Assembly (NCBI RefSeq): GCF_047263945.1
Contig: NZ_JBLAVB010000012.1
Location: forward strand, 56,820 to 120,819
DNA length: 64,000 nucleotides
Source of the DNA: Rhodospirillum sp047263945
Lineage (GTDB): Bacteria > Pseudomonadota > Alphaproteobacteria > Rhodospirillales > Rhodospirillaceae
Direction: 5' to 3'
A program made the position numbers and the translations under genes. This document shows positions 25,219 through 34,378 of the stretch, in pieces (position 1 is the stretch's first letter; every line of letters starts with the position of its first letter). The notes beneath the pieces were generated by a model. It searched no databases and had not been told where the DNA came from. It saw only the letters and a list, made by a program, of their open reading frames with translations.

Positions 25219-26247
25219 TTATTCGGAAAGGGGCGCTGGCTCCGGGGTAAGAGCCGAGGCAATCGCGCCCTGAGCCTTGCGATATTGAGCAGGGGTGGAG
25301 CCCCGTTCGGCTTTCATGGTTCGGGAGAGATGGGGGGCATCACAGAAGCCGCAGGCCATGGCGATTTCGGCAATGGAGTCCTCCGTCTCGCGAAGCCGCA
25401 ACATGGCCCGGTCGAGGCGCAGTTCCACGTAAATCTTTTGGGGGGAGCGTCCCAGATCCGTCATGAACCGGCGTTCCAGGGTGCGACGGGCAATATCCAT
25501 GTCATCGGCCAAATCCTCGATGGACTTGGGAAATTCGATATTCTGCTGCATCCGCAGGATGGTCCGTTTGACCACGGGATCCTTGGCCCGCCGCGTCAAT
25601 TGCTGGCCGGGCTGCGGTCGCTCCCCGCTGAACGCCGCGTCCACCATCATGATGTTCAGGCTTTTTGTTGCCGCCGACAGACCGATGTGTCGTTGCACCA
25701 AAAAAGCAGCCAGATGGGAGGTTCCATGCCCGCCCGAGCAGGTCAGGCGGTTTCGGTCCACGACGAACAGTTGGTCGGCGACCGGGGTTTCCGAATCGAA
25801 GCGGTCGATGAAGTCCTGGTGGTGAAACCAACTGACGCAGCAGCGATACCCCTGCAACAGCCCCTCCTCGTACAGCACGAACACCCCGGTGCAGAGGCCC
25901 ACCAGCGCCGTTCCCTCCTGGGCGCGGGCCCTCAGGAAGGCGGTCAGTTCTGCGTCCAGGGCGCTCTGATCCCCGATCAAGCCGCCGACGACGACGATGT
26001 AATCGTAGCTTCCGGCGTTTCGGACCCGCCTGTCCGGTTGGACCCGCACGCCACAGCTCGAGCGGATGGGCGACATGTCGCCAGAGAGCACCGACCATTC
26101 GCAGAGGATGGGACGGGATTTGTCCGCATCGTCCCCCGCGAGCCTGAGGACATCGACGAAATTGGCGAAGGCCGACAGGGTGAACCGGTCCGCCAGCAGG
26201 AAGGCGACACGAAGCGGCTTCCGGGATGAAGTCTTGTCTTCGGGCAT
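25219..26247 (-). CDS. GlxA-family AraC regulator with DJ-1/PfpI-like domain (GbdR-like), copy 2
   Basis: A 342-residue paralogue of the protein at 19078-20118 with the same order of domains: an amidotransferase-like sensor (FLLADRFTLSAFANFVDVLRL, VGLCTGVFVLYEEGLLQGYR, CCVSWFHHQDF) and an AraC double HTH (IEDLADDMDIARRTLERRF, IAMACGFCDAPHLSRTMKAE). The ATG at 26247 is preferred (GAAGG eight bases upstream); TTG at 26262 is possible. It is transcribed away from soxB and towards gbcA, so it probably governs the sarcosine oxidase operon or the whole island together with copy 1. Confidence 0.88.
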   Translation of the reverse strand: MPEDKTSSRKPLRVAFLLADRFTLSAFANFVDVLRLAGDDADKSRPILCEWSVLSGDMSPIRSSCGVRVQPDRRVRNAGSYDYIVVVGGLIGDQSALDAELTAFLRARAQEGTALVGLCTGVFVLYEEGLLQGYRCCVSWFHHQDFIDRFDSETPVADQLFVVDRNRLTCSGGHGTSHLAAFLVQRHIGLSAATKSLNIMMVDAAFSGERPQPGQQLTRRAKDPVVKRTILRMQQNIEFPKSIEDLADDMDIARRTLERRFMTDLGRSPQKIYVELRLDRAMLRLRETEDSIAEIAMACGFCDAPHLSRTMKAERGSTPAQYRKAQGAIASALTPEPAPLSE

Positions 26248-26317
26248 GACGCAAACCTTCAAGTGAGTTGGCGCAAAGTTACCTCCGACCGAGCATGACG
26301 GAAAACTAACCTCTCTC

Positions 26318-26380
26318 CTAGAGCACGTCGTGGTTGGACGGAATCGCGCAGTGACATCGTCCGATCGGAAAATGCTCTAG
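26318..26380. repeat. Palindrome C, copy 1
   Basis: CTAGAGCA at 26318 and TGCTCTAG at 26373 bound a 63-base element with inner symmetry around GGACGGAATCGC/GACATCGTCC. Such TCTAGAGCA boundaries are common alphaproteobacterial intergenic repeats. It abuts palindrome A copy 2, sharing the TAG. Confidence 0.75.
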
Positions 26381-26429
26381 ATCACGATGAAATCAGGTCT
26401 GTCCGACCTGATTTCATAAACGTGATCTA
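26378..26429. repeat. Palindrome A, copy 2
   Basis: Nearly identical to 2518-2569 with better inner pairing (TGAAATCAGGTC against GACCTGATTTCA). It is followed after the same 11-base spacer by palindrome B copy 2. Confidence 0.92.
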
Positions 26430-26440
26430 AATCATATATT

Positions 26441-26492
26441 TAGAGCGGAATGAGACGGAAAACCGCACCCACTTTTCCTCATTCCGCTCTAG
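26441..26492. repeat. Palindrome B, copy 2 (directly upstream of soxB)
   Basis: TAGAGCGGAATGA (26441-26453) and TCATTCCGCTCTA (26479-26491) are perfect arms. It ends 25 bases before the soxB start codon, so the leader of the sox operon carries the C-A-B stack unless transcription starts after it. Confidence 0.92.
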
Positions 26493-26517
26493 TCCTCCAT
26501 AGCTGGCGGTATGCACC

Positions 26518-27771
26518 ATGACGCGCTTCAACGCATTTTCCCTTCTGACGAACGCCCTGACCGGCCACAAGAATTGGACCGAGCAATGGCCCGACAGCCA
26601 ACTCAAGGCCGAATACGACGTGGTCATTATCGGCGCGGGCGGCCATGGTCTGGGCGCCGCCCACTATTTGGCCAAAGAGCACGGCATCACCAACGTGGCG
26701 GTGATCGACAAGGGCTGGCTTGGCGGAGGCAATACGGGGCGGAATACGACCATCATCCGCTCCAATTACCTCTATGACGAGAGCGCCCGCCTGTTCGATC
26801 ATGCGGTCGATTTGTGGGAGGACCTGAGTCAGGATCTCAACTACAATGTCATGTATTCCCGCCGGGGATGCCTGATGCTGGCCCATACGGTGCACGACGT
26901 CCAGAGCTTCAAGCGACACATCCATGCCAACCGCCTGAATGGGGTGGATAATCGCTGGCTCACCAAGGAAGAATGCAAGGAATACTGTCCTCCCTTGGAT
27001 ATCTCGCCGACGGCCCGGTATCCGGTTGTGGGCGGCGCCCTGCAGGAGCGAGCTGGAACCGCCCGCCATGATGCCGTGGCCTGGGGCTACGCCCGCAGCG
27101 CGTCCTCCCGGGGAGTCGACATCATCCAGAACTGCCCGGTTTTGGCCATCCGGCGCAATGCCCAGGGAGCCGTGGAGGGGGTGGAGACCGCCAAGGGATT
27201 CGTCAAGTGCAAGAAGATCGGCGTCTCCGTCGCCGGTCATACTTCAGTGGTCATGGAAACCGCAGGGGTGCGCCTGCCGTTGGAGAGTTATCCCCTTCAG
27301 GCCCTGGTGTCCGAACCCTTGAAGCCAATCTTCCCCTGTGTAGTCATGTCCAACGCCGTGCACGCCTATATCAGCCAATCCGACAAGGGCGAACTGGTGA
27401 TTGGATCGGGCACGGACCAATACACCTCCTATTCCCAGCGGGGCGGCCTGCCGTTGATCGAACATACGGTCGCGGCGATTACCGAGATCTTCCCCATGTT
27501 CAACAGGGTGCGCATGCTCCGAAAATGGGGCGGCATCGTCGATGTCACCCCAGACCGGTCCGCGATCATCTCCAAGACGCCGGTTCCGGGGCTCTACGTC
27601 AATTGCGGGTGGGGCACCGGTGGTTTCAAGGCGACGCCGGGGGCGGCGCATACCTTGGCCTGGACCATCGCCAAGGACGAACCGCACCCGATCAACGCTC
27701 CCTTCACGCTTGACCGTTTCCGCACCGGTCGTCTGATCGACGAAGCGGCCGCAGCCGCCGTGGCGCATTGA
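26518..27771 (+). CDS. soxB: Heterotetrameric sarcosine oxidase, beta subunit
   Basis: Flavoprotein subunit holding FAD and covalently bound FMN, 417 residues. The dinucleotide motif is YDVVIIGAGGHGLGAAHYLA (residues 33-52). His184 in GTARHDAVAWGYAR matches the FMN-linked histidine of this family. It oxidises sarcosine to glycine with H2O2, passing the methylene group to folate through SoxA. First gene of soxBDAG-glyA-sdaA-purU. Only a weak ribosome site (GGCGG) precedes the ATG, in line with the repeat-filled leader. Confidence 0.96.
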   Translation: MTRFNAFSLLTNALTGHKNWTEQWPDSQLKAEYDVVIIGAGGHGLGAAHYLAKEHGITNVAVIDKGWLGGGNTGRNTTIIRSNYLYDESARLFDHAVDLWEDLSQDLNYNVMYSRRGCLMLAHTVHDVQSFKRHIHANRLNGVDNRWLTKEECKEYCPPLDISPTARYPVVGGALQERAGTARHDAVAWGYARSASSRGVDIIQNCPVLAIRRNAQGAVEGVETAKGFVKCKKIGVSVAGHTSVVMETAGVRLPLESYPLQALVSEPLKPIFPCVVMSNAVHAYISQSDKGELVIGSGTDQYTSYSQRGGLPLIEHTVAAITEIFPMFNRVRMLRKWGGIVDVTPDRSAIISKTPVPGLYVNCGWGTGGFKATPGAAHTLAWTIAKDEPHPINAPFTLDRFRTGRLIDEAAAAAVAH

Positions 27772-27781
27772 GGATATCGAT

Positions 27782-28084
27782 ATGCTTCTGATCCATTGTC
27801 CCTACTGCGAGGAAACCCTGCCGGAGGTGGAGTTTGTCCACGCCGGTCAGGCCCATATCGCCCGCCCCGACCTGCCGTCCACTCAGACCGACGAGGAATG
27901 GGAAGCCTATCTGTATATCCGGGCCAACGAGAAGGGTGTTACGGCCGAACGCTGGCGCCATGTCCATGGGTGCGGCCGCTTCTTCAACGCCCTGCGCCAC
28001 ACCACGACGGATAAGTTCCTGACCACCTACAAGGCGGGAGAGCCCCGCCCTGATCTTCCCATTGAGGCGGAGAACCAGAAATGA
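27782..28084 (+). CDS. soxD: Heterotetrameric sarcosine oxidase, delta subunit
   Basis: Small zinc-binding subunit, 100 residues. Cys6 and Cys9 in IHCPYCEE with His and Cys in RHVHGCGRFF form the zinc site expected for SoxD. The rest (DEEWEAYLYIRANEKG) is typical. It lies 10 bases behind soxB and overlaps soxA by four bases. Confidence 0.96.
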   Translation: MLLIHCPYCEETLPEVEFVHAGQAHIARPDLPSTQTDEEWEAYLYIRANEKGVTAERWRHVHGCGRFFNALRHTTTDKFLTTYKAGEPRPDLPIEAENQK

Positions 28085-31071
28085 GCCAGTTCCGTATTGC
28101 GGGCCGGGGGCGAGTCCGGTCCGACCGGCCCGTGCGGTTCACCTTCGACGGCAAGGACTATCAGGGGCTCGCAGGCGATACGATCGCCTCGGCCCTATTG
28201 GCCAATGGTGTCCATCTGGTGGGGCGATCCTTTAAATACCATCGCCCTCGCGGCATTCTTGGCGCCGGGTCGGAGGAGCCGAATGCCGTTGTCGGCACCA
28301 GCCGGGGAGCGGGACGCTTCGAGCCCAACACCCGCGCCACCGTTCAAGAAGTGTGGAATGGCCTGACCGTCACCTCCCAGAACAAATACCCCAGCCTGAA
28401 GTTTGACGTGGGCGCGGTGAACGACGCGGCCTACATGTTGTTTTCGGCGGGTTTCTACTACAAGACCTTCATGTGGCCGAAGTCTTTCTGGCACAAGGTC
28501 TACGAGCCCTTCATCCGGGCCGCTGCGGGTATGGGCGTCTCTCCCACCACGCCCGATCCGGACAGCTATGCCTCGCGCTATCTGCACTGTGATTTGCTGG
28601 TCGTCGGTTCCGGCCCCGCCGGTCTGGCCGCCGCCCGGGTGGGCGCGGACGCCGGTCTGAAGGTTGTCGTTGTCGATGAAAATGCCGAGGCAGGCGGCAC
28701 CCTGCTGTCCGAGCCCCAGGCCCGGATTGACGGATTGGCGGCCTGGGATTGGCTGGATCGGGAAGTCAGTGCCTTGAAGGCCAAGGGTGTCCGGATCCTG
28801 ACGCGGACCACGGCCATCGGCTATTACCACGAGAACATGGTCGGTCTCTGCCAGAAGCTGACCGACCACATGGACAGCCAACCCAAGAACCTGCCCCGGG
28901 AACGCCTTTGGCGGGTTCGGGCCCGCCGGGTGGTGCTGGCCCAGGGCGCCCTGGAAAAGCCACTGGTTTTCCATGGCAACGACCGTCCCGGTGTGATGCT
29001 GGCGGGCGCGGCGCAGACATACCTGAACCGCTATGGCGTCAAGGTGGGCCGTGAGCCGGTGGTTCTCACCAGCCATGACAGCGCCTGGTACGCGGCCTTC
29101 GATCTGGCCGACGCGGGAGCGCGGGTCAAGGCGATCGCTGATACCCGGCCCACCGTGTCAGACCACCTCTTGACCGAGGCCAAGAAACGGTCGATCCCCG
29201 TTCTTCTGTCCCATACGGCGGTGGCCACATCCGGGCGTCTTCGGGTGATCTCCATTAACCTTGCTGCGGTTGACGGCACCAAGGTTGGACAGCAGACCAC
29301 CTATCCCTGCGATTGCGTCCTGATGAGCGGCGGCTGGACCCCCTCTCTGCACCTGTTTTCCCATACCCAAGGGACATTGGCCTGGGACGATGGCCAAAGT
29401 ACCTTCCTGCCGGATGTCACGCGGGAAAACTGCGGCGTCGCGGGGGCCGGTCGAGGGCTTTGGGGCATCCAGGCCGCCGTTACCGATGGCGCCGAAAAGG
29501 GGAGGGAGGCCGTCCTGGCGCTCGGTGGAACATCCCATGTCACGGATTTGGCTGTCGAGAACGACCGCCCAGGGTCGGGGGTGTCCCACAGGGAATTGCC
29601 CACGAACCGCTACCTGGGAAAGAACAAGGCCTTCGTCGACTTCCAGAACGACGTGACGGCCAAGGATCTGCGGTTGGCGGTGAAGGAGGGCATGCGCTCC
29701 ATCGAGCATGTGAAGCGCTATACCACCAACGGCATGGCCACCGACCAGGGGAAAATGTCGAACATCAACGGTCTGAACATCGCTGCCGAGGCCCTTGGAA
29801 AACGGGCACCGGAGGTGGGGTTGACCACCTTCCGTCCCCCCTATTCGCCGACCACGTTCGGTGCTTTCGCCGGGTATCACCGGGGGAGCCATTTCGAGGT
29901 GACGCGGAAGACCAATATCGACAGCTGGGCCGAGGAAAACGGCGCGGCCTTTGAACCGGTCAGCCAATGGCGCAGGGCTTGGTACTTCCCCAAGTCAGGG
30001 GAAGACATGGACGCTGCCGTGCGGCGCGAATGCCAGGCCACCCGGGCGAGTGTGGGGATCTTCGATGCCTCCACACTGGGGAAGATCGAGGTGGTCGGAC
30101 CCGATGCGGCGGAATTCATGAACCGCATGTACACCAACCCCTGGACCAAACTGGCGCCGGGACGGTGCCGTTACGGTCTGCTGTTGGGGGATGACGGATA
30201 TATCCGCGATGACGGCGTGATTGGTCGCATGTCCCAAGACAAATTCCACGTCACCACCACCACCGGTGGGGCGGCTCGGGTCCTCAATATGATGGAGGAT
30301 TTTCTTCAGACCGAATGGCCTGACCTGAACGTCTGGCTGACTTCCACCACCGAACAGTGGTCGACCATCGCCTTGAATGGCCCGAACGCCGCCAAACTGC
30401 TGGCGCCGCTGGTGGAGGGGGTGACCCTCACCGAAGAGGCCTTCCCGCATATGTCCTGCGTGGAATGCACCGTGGCAGGCATGCCCGCCCGCCTGTTCCG
30501 CGTCAGCTTCACCGGAGAGATCGGGTTCGAGGTCAACGTCCCCGCCTACCAGGGCCGCGCTCTTTGGGAAATCCTGTGGAAAGCGGGGCAGCCCCTGGGC
30601 ATCACCGCCTACGGAACGGAAACCATGCACGTGTTGCGGGCCGAGAAGGGCTACATCATCGTCGGTCAGGATACGGATGGCACCGTCACACCGGGCGACG
30701 CGGGATTGTCTTGGGCGGTCGGCAAAAAGAAACGGGACTTTGTCGGTATGCGCGGCATGGCGCGTCCCGACCTGGTGGCTCCTGGACGAAAGCAATTGGT
30801 GGGGCTTCTGACCGAAGACCGGAGCAAGCTGGAGGAAGGGGCGCAGATCGTTTTCGATCCCAACCAGCCCATCCCGATGACAATGGTCGGACATGTCACC
30901 TCGTCCTATCACTCCGACGCCGTCGGGCGGCCCATCGCTCTGGCTTTGGTCGAAGGGGGGCATGACCGGATGGGTGAGATCGTTCACATCCCCATGCCCG
31001 ACCGGACAATCGCGGCGCGGATCACCAGCACCGTGTTCGTCGATCCCGAAAACGCGCGCGTCAAGATCTGA
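28081..31071 (+). CDS. soxA: Heterotetrameric sarcosine oxidase, alpha subunit
   Basis: The large subunit, 996 residues. Order of domains: N-terminal 2Fe-2S-ferredoxin-like fold (residues 15-100, without cluster cysteines), an NAD-binding Rossmann domain (DLLVVGSGPAGLAAARVG near residue 172), a central disulphide-reductase-like part, and C-terminal GCV_T and GCV_T_C domains (about 610-990) that bind tetrahydrofolate and make 5,10-methylene-THF. ATGA overlap with soxD. Length and order are as in characterised enzymes from Corynebacterium and Pseudomonas. Confidence 0.96.
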   Translation: MSQFRIAGRGRVRSDRPVRFTFDGKDYQGLAGDTIASALLANGVHLVGRSFKYHRPRGILGAGSEEPNAVVGTSRGAGRFEPNTRATVQEVWNGLTVTSQNKYPSLKFDVGAVNDAAYMLFSAGFYYKTFMWPKSFWHKVYEPFIRAAAGMGVSPTTPDPDSYASRYLHCDLLVVGSGPAGLAAARVGADAGLKVVVVDENAEAGGTLLSEPQARIDGLAAWDWLDREVSALKAKGVRILTRTTAIGYYHENMVGLCQKLTDHMDSQPKNLPRERLWRVRARRVVLAQGALEKPLVFHGNDRPGVMLAGAAQTYLNRYGVKVGREPVVLTSHDSAWYAAFDLADAGARVKAIADTRPTVSDHLLTEAKKRSIPVLLSHTAVATSGRLRVISINLAAVDGTKVGQQTTYPCDCVLMSGGWTPSLHLFSHTQGTLAWDDGQSTFLPDVTRENCGVAGAGRGLWGIQAAVTDGAEKGREAVLALGGTSHVTDLAVENDRPGSGVSHRELPTNRYLGKNKAFVDFQNDVTAKDLRLAVKEGMRSIEHVKRYTTNGMATDQGKMSNINGLNIAAEALGKRAPEVGLTTFRPPYSPTTFGAFAGYHRGSHFEVTRKTNIDSWAEENGAAFEPVSQWRRAWYFPKSGEDMDAAVRRECQATRASVGIFDASTLGKIEVVGPDAAEFMNRMYTNPWTKLAPGRCRYGLLLGDDGYIRDDGVIGRMSQDKFHVTTTTGGAARVLNMMEDFLQTEWPDLNVWLTSTTEQWSTIALNGPNAAKLLAPLVEGVTLTEEAFPHMSCVECTVAGMPARLFRVSFTGEIGFEVNVPAYQGRALWEILWKAGQPLGITAYGTETMHVLRAEKGYIIVGQDTDGTVTPGDAGLSWAVGKKKRDFVGMRGMARPDLVAPGRKQLVGLLTEDRSKLEEGAQIVFDPNQPIPMTMVGHVTSSYHSDAVGRPIALALVEGGHDRMGEIVHIPMPDRTIAARITSTVFVDPENARVKI

Positions 31072-31084
31072 CCTGGAGACGATG

Positions 31085-31639
31085 ATGACCACGACTCTTT
31101 CTTCTCGGATTCCCGGTGTGCTCGCAACGTCCCCTGCCGTCCAGGTTTCCCTTCCCGCTCCCCGGGGGCGGCTGTCCTTGCGGGCCCGGGGGGACTTGAC
31201 CCCCTTCGCCCAGCCCCTGGGATTCGCCTTGCCCGAGCGGATCGGCCAGCGTGCCCAAACGGATGATGTCCAGGCTCTCCGCCTGGGTCCCGATGAGTGG
31301 ACCTTGAACACACCCGTTGACGCCGTCGCGGGGCTCATCGATGCTTTCGCGGCGATCTATCCCAGCCATCCCCACAGTCTGGTCGATATCTCGGGTCGGG
31401 AAATCAGTCTGGTGATTGACGGGACTCAAGCCAGCGAACTGCTGACCATTGGCTGCGCCCGAGATGTGGAGGCCATTCCGCCCGGCGAGGGACGCCGCAC
31501 GCTGTTTGACGGGACGAGCGTCCTCCTGTGGCGGGACGCGCCCAATACCTACCGCATGGACGTTTGGAACAGCTTCGCACCGCATCTGTTGGCTTTGCTC
31601 AAGACCGGCTGCGCCGAACTGGCCGCCGAAAGCCTCTGA
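31085..31639 (+). CDS. soxG: Heterotetrameric sarcosine oxidase, gamma subunit
   Basis: A 184-residue GcvT-related subunit of the oxidase. The LGPDEWTL box, SLVDISGREISLVIDG and RDAPNTYRMDVWNSFAPHLL are typical of SoxG. Two ATG codons are adjacent (31082 and 31085); GGAG at 31075-31078 is best spaced for the second. The frame is open further back but overlaps soxA. It completes the soxBDAG set. Confidence 0.93.
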   Translation: MTTTLSSRIPGVLATSPAVQVSLPAPRGRLSLRARGDLTPFAQPLGFALPERIGQRAQTDDVQALRLGPDEWTLNTPVDAVAGLIDAFAAIYPSHPHSLVDISGREISLVIDGTQASELLTIGCARDVEAIPPGEGRRTLFDGTSVLLWRDAPNTYRMDVWNSFAPHLLALLKTGCAELAAESL

Positions 31640-31667
31640 AATTAATAAAAATGTGGAGAACAGGTTC

Positions 31668-32936
31668 ATGGTTACGCAAGCGCCTCGGGTCGAGGTGAAG
31701 GACGGAGTCGTTGCCGCCGCCTTGGCCGAGGAAATGACCCGCCAGAAGACCCAGATCGAACTGATTGCCTCGGAAAACATCGTGTCTGCCGATGTCCTGG
31801 CCGCCCAGGGGTCGGTCCTGACCAATAAGTACGCCGAAGGGTACCCCGGAAAGCGGTATTATGGCGGTTGCGAATACGTCGACAAGGTCGAAGCCGTCGC
31901 CATCGAGCGGCTGAAGCAGTTGTTCAACGCGGCCTATGTGAACGTGCAACCCCATTCCGGTGCCCAGGCCAATCAGGCGGTGTTTCTGGCTCTGCTCCAG
32001 CCCGGTGACCGGATCATGGGGTTGTCCCTGGCCCATGGTGGACACCTGACCCATGGATCTCCGGTGACCATGTCGGGCAAGTGGTTCGACGTGGTGTCCT
32101 ATGAGGTGGATCCCGAGACCCACCTGATCGACATGGAAGCCGTGCGCAAGAAGGCCCTGGAAACCAAGCCGAAACTGATTGTCGCCGGGGCGTCCGCCTA
32201 TCCGCGGAGCATCGACTTCGAAGGCTTCCGCAAGATCGCCGACGAAGTGGGCGCCTATCTGATGGTGGATATGGCCCATTACGCTGGGTTGATCGCCGGC
32301 GGGGTGTATCCCAATCCGGTTCCCCATGCCCATGTGGTCACCTCGACGACCCATAAGACCCTGCGTGGCCCCCGGGGCGGTGTCATCCTGACCAATGACG
32401 AAGCCCTGGCCAAGAAGCTGAATTCCGCCGTGTTTCCCGGAAATCAGGGGGGACCGCTGATGCATGTCATCGCCGCCAAGGCCGTGGCTTTTGGCGAGGC
32501 TCTGCGGCCCGAGTTTTCCGGCTATGCCCGCCAAGTGGTCGACAATGCCAGGGCCCTGGCCCAGGTATTGAAGGAGGGCGGTTTGGGGATTATTTCCGGC
32601 GGCACGGACAGTCACATGGTCCTGGTTGACCTGCGCCCCAAAGGGGTAACTGGAAAGATCGCTGAAATTGCGCTGGAGCGCGCGGGCCTGACCTGCAACA
32701 AGAACGCCATTCCCAACGATCCGGAAAAGCCGTTCGTGACGTCCGGGATCCGCCTGGGCACCTCTGCGGGCACGACCCGCGGTTTCGGCGAGGCGGAATT
32801 CAAGGCGGTGGGATCCATGATCCTGCGGGTCTTGGATGCCCTGTCCGCCAATCCCGAGGGAGACCGCGAGATTGAAGCCGCAGTCTTGGCCGAGGTGGAA
32901 TCCCTCTGCGCCGCGTTTCCGATCTACGGCTCATGA
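31668..32936 (+). CDS. glyA: Serine hydroxymethyltransferase
   Basis: PLP enzyme interconverting glycine + methylene-THF and serine, 422 residues. Hallmarks are IELIASENIVSADVLAAQGS, NKYAEGYPGKRYYGGCEYVD, and STTHKTLRGPRGG with the PLP lysine. Start MVTQAPRVEVK at 31668 follows GGAG; the frame upstream lies in soxG. In this operon it turns glycine from sarcosine, plus the C1 unit released by SoxA, into serine. It ends two bases before the sdaA ATG. Confidence 0.97.
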   Translation: MVTQAPRVEVKDGVVAAALAEEMTRQKTQIELIASENIVSADVLAAQGSVLTNKYAEGYPGKRYYGGCEYVDKVEAVAIERLKQLFNAAYVNVQPHSGAQANQAVFLALLQPGDRIMGLSLAHGGHLTHGSPVTMSGKWFDVVSYEVDPETHLIDMEAVRKKALETKPKLIVAGASAYPRSIDFEGFRKIADEVGAYLMVDMAHYAGLIAGGVYPNPVPHAHVVTSTTHKTLRGPRGGVILTNDEALAKKLNSAVFPGNQGGPLMHVIAAKAVAFGEALRPEFSGYARQVVDNARALAQVLKEGGLGIISGGTDSHMVLVDLRPKGVTGKIAEIALERAGLTCNKNAIPNDPEKPFVTSGIRLGTSAGTTRGFGEAEFKAVGSMILRVLDALSANPEGDREIEAAVLAEVESLCAAFPIYGS

Positions 32937-34346
32937 ATGTTCCTCTCGGTCTTTGATCTCTTCAAAGTCGGCATCGGTCCCTCTTCTTCGCATACCATGG
33001 GACCGATGTCGGCGGCGGCTCGCTTTCTCGATGACCTGCGGAGGACATCCCATGGGATGCCCGCAGCGGGAAAGCCGGTTCGCCTGGGCGCGCGCCTCCA
33101 TGGGTCGCTCGCCTTCACCGGTAAAGGGCACGGCACGGACCGTGCCGTGATCCTTGGACTCTGTGGATTGCAACCCGATACCCTTGACCTGGACCGGATA
33201 GAGGAGATCGAAGAGGCTGTGCGCCGCGATGGCGCCGTGTTGGTCGAAGGATTTGGAGCTTTGGCTTTCAATCCGGACACGGATCTTGTCTTCGACTTTG
33301 GTCCGGCTTTGCCCGGACATGCCAATGGACTGGTCCTCACGGCCCTTGACGCTGCCGGGGAGGTCGTCCTGCGGGAGACCTATTATTCGATCGGTGGCGG
33401 GTTCGTTCTGACAGAGGCGGAACTGGCCGAAAAAGATGCGGAGAACCTGAACCTTCGCGCGGAAAAGCTCGCCCACCGCTTCCCCTATCCCTTTGGAACC
33501 GCCCGGGAAATGCTCGCCATGGGGCTGGCGTCGGGCAAGACGATCGCCCAGATGAAGCGCGCCAACGAGGAGGTCATGCATGGCGCCGAGCTGGATGCCG
33601 GATTGGACCGGATCTGGGAGGTCATGAATGCCTGTATTCAACGGGGATTGACCCTGGACGGTGTGTTGCCGGGGGGCCTGAAGGTCAAGCGACGGGCCAA
33701 GGCGATCTACGAACAGCTTCAGTCGGAGCGGACGCGGAATCTTCTCTACCCCCACCATGCCAATGACTGGATGAGCGTTTATGCAATGGCGGTGAATGAG
33801 GAAAACGCCGCAGGTGGTCGTGTCGTGACGGCCCCCACCAACGGCGCGGCGGGCGTCCTGCCCGCCGTCATTCGCTACTACTTCGACCATTGCGCGGGAG
33901 CAACCCGGGACGGCGTACGGGACCTGCTTTTGGTGGCCGCCGCCGTTGGTGGGCTGATCAAGCACAATGCTTCCATTTCCGGTGCGGAAGTGGGCTGCCA
34001 GGGCGAGGTGGGGTCCGCCGCCGCCATGGCTGCGGCCGGACTGTGCGCTGCCCTGGGGGGGAGCAACGAGCAGGTGGAAAACGCGGCGGAAATCGCCCTG
34101 GAACACCACCTGGGCCTGACCTGTGACCCGGCCTCGGGCCTGGTTCAGGTGCCCTGCATTGAGCGCAACGCCCTGGGGGCCATCAAGGCCGTGTCCGCAG
34201 CCAGTTTGGCATTGCGCGGCGATGGTGTGCATTTCATGCCATTGGATAACTGCGTCAAGGTCATGCTCGAGACAGGGCGGGACATGAATCTGAAGTACAA
34301 GGAAACCTCACAAGGGGGGCTCGCGGTCAATTTGCCTGAGTGCTGA
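32937..34346 (+). CDS. sdaA: L-serine dehydratase (iron-sulfur type)
   Basis: Single-chain L-serine ammonia-lyase giving pyruvate, 469 residues. The N-terminal beta domain starts SVFDLFKVGIGPSSSHTMGP; the catalytic alpha domain has the cluster cysteines in EVGCQGEVGSAAAM and CDPASGLVQVPCIERN. It directly abuts glyA and closes the route from betaine to central carbon. The usual 4Fe-4S, oxygen-sensitive enzyme is expected. Confidence 0.96.
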   Translation: MFLSVFDLFKVGIGPSSSHTMGPMSAAARFLDDLRRTSHGMPAAGKPVRLGARLHGSLAFTGKGHGTDRAVILGLCGLQPDTLDLDRIEEIEEAVRRDGAVLVEGFGALAFNPDTDLVFDFGPALPGHANGLVLTALDAAGEVVLRETYYSIGGGFVLTEAELAEKDAENLNLRAEKLAHRFPYPFGTAREMLAMGLASGKTIAQMKRANEEVMHGAELDAGLDRIWEVMNACIQRGLTLDGVLPGGLKVKRRAKAIYEQLQSERTRNLLYPHHANDWMSVYAMAVNEENAAGGRVVTAPTNGAAGVLPAVIRYYFDHCAGATRDGVRDLLLVAAAVGGLIKHNASISGAEVGCQGEVGSAAAMAAAGLCAALGGSNEQVENAAEIALEHHLGLTCDPASGLVQVPCIERNALGAIKAVSAASLALRGDGVHFMPLDNCVKVMLETGRDMNLKYKETSQGGLAVNLPEC

Positions 34347-34378
34347 CCTGCGAAAAAAGAAGCAAAAAAGGAACAGCA

